Positions 60,147 through 64,000 of a stretch of DNA of 64,000 bases are shown here, piece after piece. The stretch covers positions 2,604,001 to 2,668,000 of the forward strand of contig OY969109.1 of assembly GCA_963698015.1 (NCBI GenBank), in the 5' to 3' direction. Under the pieces are notes generated by a model. It was not told the origin of the DNA. It saw only the letters and a list, made by a program, of their open reading frames with translations, and ran no database searches. A program made the translations under genes and the position numbers. Within the stretch, counting starts at the first letter, position 1, and each line of letters begins with the position of its first letter. Origin of the DNA: VAXT01 sp963698015. GTDB lineage: Bacteria > Actinomycetota > Thermoleophilia > Gaiellales > Gaiellaceae.

Positions 60147-60770
60147 TCAGTTGCCCGCTGTGGTCGGGTACCGGTCGGTGAGCACGAGCAGGTACGCGTA
60201 CACCTGCGTCTGATACCGCAGGCAGTACAGCCCGAGCTGCTCCATTCCGCGCGGAATCCGTCCGATGAAGATCGCGATGAACCAGGCGAGCAGGGCGATC
60301 ACCTGTAAGACCTGGCCCAGCACCCAGCTGAGCACGAACGCCGGAATCGCGAGCACGAGCCGGAACGCGGTCACGAGCCTGCGCTGGTCGTCCGGCCCCT
60401 CGACCGTGAGATCGATCGTGTAGCTCCGCTGGTCGCCGTGGAAGGGCGGATACGGGTTCGCGAGCAGGTAGAGGTACGAGTAGACGTAGACCGTGTAGCG
60501 CAGGTAGCGCACGAGCCAGCGGTGCATGCGCTGCGGCGGTCGCCGCTTGATCAGCGTGACAATCCAGTTCGCGAGCGCGACGAAGAGCGCGACCCCGGTG
60601 TAGAGCTGGAGCCAGATCAGGTGCGGCAGCACGAGCAGCACCCGGACGAGGACGGTCAGGCGCGAGCGCTTCAGGTCGTCGTGATCGACGAGCCGGACCG
60701 GGTGCGGGCGCGGAGGCTCGACGGGCGGCTGCGCCGGCTCCTGCTCCTCCGGTGCGACGACCTCAGTCAT
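60147..60770 (-). CDS. DUF4389 membrane protein
   Basis: 207 residues. Pro-rich N-terminus, then membrane helices LTVLVRVLLVLPHLIWLQLY and LFVALANWIVTLI, WLVRYLRYTVYVYSYLYLL, a short soluble insert VEGPDDQRRLVTAFRLVLAI, then AFVLSWVLGQVLQVIALLAW and FIAIFIGRIPRGM. R.P.P and YSYLYLL with the C-terminal QVYAYLLVLTDRYP repeat are the DUF4389 marks. Function unknown. TAGGAT is 9 nt upstream of ATG 60770. Adjacent to ltaE, likely one transcript. Confidence 0.8.
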   Translation of the reverse strand: MTEVVAPEEQEPAQPPVEPPRPHPVRLVDHDDLKRSRLTVLVRVLLVLPHLIWLQLYTGVALFVALANWIVTLIKRRPPQRMHRWLVRYLRYTVYVYSYLYLLANPYPPFHGDQRSYTIDLTVEGPDDQRRLVTAFRLVLAIPAFVLSWVLGQVLQVIALLAWFIAIFIGRIPRGMEQLGLYCLRYQTQVYAYLLVLTDRYPTTAGN

Positions 60771-60865
60771 CGGCCGCCGATCCTAGCGTTGGCCCCCGCA
60801 TAGGGGATAGACGTTTCCCACAGGTGCACCCATCATGTGAGCGACCGCAACCCAAGTGAGGGCGC

Positions 60866-61087
60866 ATGAAACTTGCCGTCTCCCTGTGGCGCCTGTTCCA
60901 AAAAGATCGTCTATTCCGCTGGGCAACGTATGCCTCGATCGTCGTGTTCTGGTTCGCCCTCGCGTGGGCGGACGTCCGTCTGCTGCTCGGCCTCGTCCTG
61001 GTCGCAATCGCCTTCTGGTGGCTACGCCGCCAGCGTGAGCGCCACGGCTGGCTGACCGAGCCCGAAGTCGATATCGACCTGCTTTAG
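60866..61087 (+). CDS. Small two-TM membrane protein, unknown function
   Basis: 73 residues: KLAVSLWRLFQKDRLFRWAT amphipathic opening, two hydrophobic helices (YASIVVFWFALAWADV, LLLGLVLVAIAFWWL), then a basic and an acidic tail. GAGGGCGC just before ATG 60866 is a rare Shine-Dalgarno-like sequence in this window. The last bases overlap gcvPB on the other strand by 4 nt. Confidence 0.65.
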   Translation: MKLAVSLWRLFQKDRLFRWATYASIVVFWFALAWADVRLLLGLVLVAIAFWWLRRQRERHGWLTEPEVDIDLL

Positions 61088-62579
61088 GCGCCCTTCTGGG
61101 CCTCGAGCTGGCGTGCCTCGCTGCTGTCCGCGGACAGATCGGGGTGGTCCTCGAACAGGTACCGAACGACCGCGCGCTTCGCGGCCTTGACCTCGTCCAC
61201 GCGGCCCACCGGCCGGTCGTGGGGCGCTTCCTTCAGCACCTCGGGACGCTCGGACGCGTCACGGACGATCTCGAGCATCGCCGCGACGAACTCGTCGAGG
61301 GTCTCCTTCGCCTCGGTCTCGGTCGGCTCGATCATCAGCGCTTCCGGGACGTTCAGCGGGAAGTAGATCGTCGGCGGGTGGAAGTCGTAGTCCATGAGCC
61401 GCTTGGCGACGTCGAGCGCGGTGATCCCGCGCCGGCGCTTGAGCGTGCGCGCCGAGAGCACGAACTCGTGCATGCACAGGCGGTCGAACGGCAGCTCGTA
61501 CGCGTCCTTCAGCTGCGCGAGCAGGTAGTTCGCGTTCAGCACCGCGACCTCCGACATCTCGCGCAGCCGCGGCCCGTAGGACCGGATGTACGCGTACGAG
61601 CGGACGAAGACGCCGAACGGGCCCGCGAAGCCACGCACCTTGCCGATCGTCTGCGGCCGGTCGTAGTCGTAGCGGAACCGCTCGCCGTCACGGACGACCG
61701 CGGGCACCGGTAGGAACGGCTCCAGGCGGTCGCGGACCGCGATCGGCCCGCCACCCGGCCCGCCTCCACCGTGCGGCTGCGAGAACGTCTTGTGCAGGTT
61801 GAAGTGGACGATGTCGAAGCCCATGTCTCCGGGCCGCGAGATCCCGCAGACGGCGTTCAGGTTCGCACCGTCGTAGTACATGAGCGCTCCGGCGCCGTGG
61901 AAGATCTGCTCGATCTCCTCGATGTTCTCGTCGAAGAGGCCGAGCGTCGAGGGGTTCGTCAGCATCAGACCAGCGGTGTGCTCGTCGACCTTGGCGCGCA
62001 GGTCGTCGACGTCGATGTTCCCGCGCGGGTCCGTCTGGACCGGCGTCACCTCGTAGCCCGCCATCGTCACGCTCGCCGGGTTCGTCCCGTGCGCGGTGTC
62101 CGGGATCACGACCTTGCGCCTCGTCTCGGTCTCGCCGCGCGCGGCAAAGTGCGCACGCATGAGCATCAGGCCGGTCAGCTCGCCCTGGGATCCCGCCGCG
62201 GGCTGGAGCGACACCGCGGGGAGGCCGGCGATCTCGGCGAGGATCTCCTGCAGGCGCCACATCAGCTCGAGGGCCCCCTGGGCGCCTTCCTCTTCCTGCA
62301 GCGGATGGAGGTCGCGGAAGCCGGGGAAGTTGACGACTCGCTCGTTGACCCGCGGGTTGTGCTTCATCGTGCAGGAGCCGAGCGGATAGAAGCCGGTGTC
62401 GACGCCGAAGGTGCGGGTCGAGAGCTGCGTGAAGTGACGGACCAGCTCGGGCTCGGAGATCTCGGGGAGCCTCGGCGGCCGCTCGCGGCGAAGCTCGCCG
62501 GGGATCTCGGGGACGGGCGACGTGCGCGGCGGCAGGCTCGACGCCCGCCTGCCCTCCTGCGACTTCTCGTAGATCAGCT

Positions 62580-62583
<4 letters not shown>
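61084..62583 (-). CDS. gcvPB: Glycine decarboxylase subunit 2 (P-protein, C-terminal half)
   Basis: 499 residues. KLIYEKSQEGRRASSLPPRT opening, STRTFGVDTGFYPLGSCTMK, NPRVNERVVNFPGFRDLHPL, LQPAAGSQGELTGLMLMRAH, IPDTAHGTNPASVTMAGYEV, MYYDGANLNAVCGISRPGD, and the PLP Lys in DIVHFNLHKTFSQPHGGGGP. Forms the heterodimeric P-protein with GcvPA. GTG 62583 overlaps the gcvPA stop as GTGA; open sequence further upstream in this frame is gcvPA shadow. Confidence 0.96.
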
Positions 62584-63898
<1,315 letters not shown>

Positions 63899-63902
<4 letters not shown>

Positions 63903-64000
63903 TGCTCGTCGACGAAGGTCTTGTAGGCCGCAGCGTCCAGCAGTTCGTCCGCCTCCGAAGGGTCGCCGAGGCGGATGCGCACGAGCCAGCCGTCGCCGTA
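63899..64000 (-). CDS. gcvH: Glycine cleavage H-protein (C-terminal 33 residues; 5' end beyond window)
   Basis: The visible end reads YGDGWLVRIRLGDPSEADEL followed by LDAAAYKTFVDEQ, the conserved C-terminus of GcvH (GWLxKxK....E...L....Y). The lipoyl Lys lies outside the window. It is followed by gcvPA with a GTGA overlap, so the order is gcvH-gcvPA-gcvPB. Confidence 0.88.

Overview
The window is high-GC, gene-dense DNA from an actinomycete-type bacterium. The steA-recN-nadK-tlyA block, the SigB/SigF-type sigma factor, the split glycine decarboxylase (gcvPA/gcvPB) and the shikimate kinase-DHQ synthase fusion together suggest a deep-branching Actinomycetota lineage such as Thermoleophilia. That placement is inference from gene content, not from a phylogeny. 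No prophage, insertion sequence, CRISPR array or plasmid function was seen. No stretch longer than about 300 bases lacks a gene.

Layout. 1-17850 (all minus strand) is one housekeeping block, read right to left: alaS, ruvX, mltG, aroE, aroC, aroKB, aroQ, pepQ, efp, a BCCP fusion protein, accC, nusB, a small coiled-coil protein, a polyprenyl synthase, tlyA, nadK, recN and steA. Most junctions are 4-nt stop/start overlaps, with internal promoters at efp, aroQ and the BCCP fusion. 17954-25178 (minus) holds an MBL hydrolase, hisS, aspS, two small envelope proteins, mnmA, a degenerate RsbW-like protein and the sigma factor. 25235-32910 carries histidine degradation (hutH, a small membrane protein, hutU, hutI, ftcD) with a cupin and an MFS exporter. 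32929-39944 holds two methyltransferases, an iron-sulfur uracil-DNA glycosylase, a heterodimeric ABC exporter, a GNAT protein, tRNA-Gln and a DUF1345 protein. 39961-48733 is the most unusual part: an orphan protein, a CHASE2 cyclase facing a secreted FecR-like protein, an aquaporin, and a 1210-residue cyclase-STAND ATPase-peptide-binding fusion followed by tRNA-Glu. 48862-54131 contains peptidases, membrane proteins and a response regulator. 54319-64000 contains gltX, nfo, a HAD phosphatase, a cation/proton antiporter, threonine aldolase and the glycine cleavage genes gcvPB, gcvPA and gcvH (cut by the window edge).

Promoters. At least 18 genes have a hexamer close to TANNNT ending 6-8 bases before their ATG or GTG, with no Shine-Dalgarno sequence. 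This suggests widespread leaderless mRNA and was used to choose several starts. Two divergent gene pairs (ftcD/methyltransferase and gltX/nfo) share a single symmetric -10 region of this kind.

Sequence quality. Seven genes (tlyA, alaS twice, a methyltransferase, an ABC exporter subunit, aquaporin, a GPDPase-type membrane protein twice, an M14 carboxypeptidase) are interrupted by nine single-base changes. All nine look like one-base insertions in otherwise well-conserved genes, so insertion-biased sequencing error is the likeliest cause.
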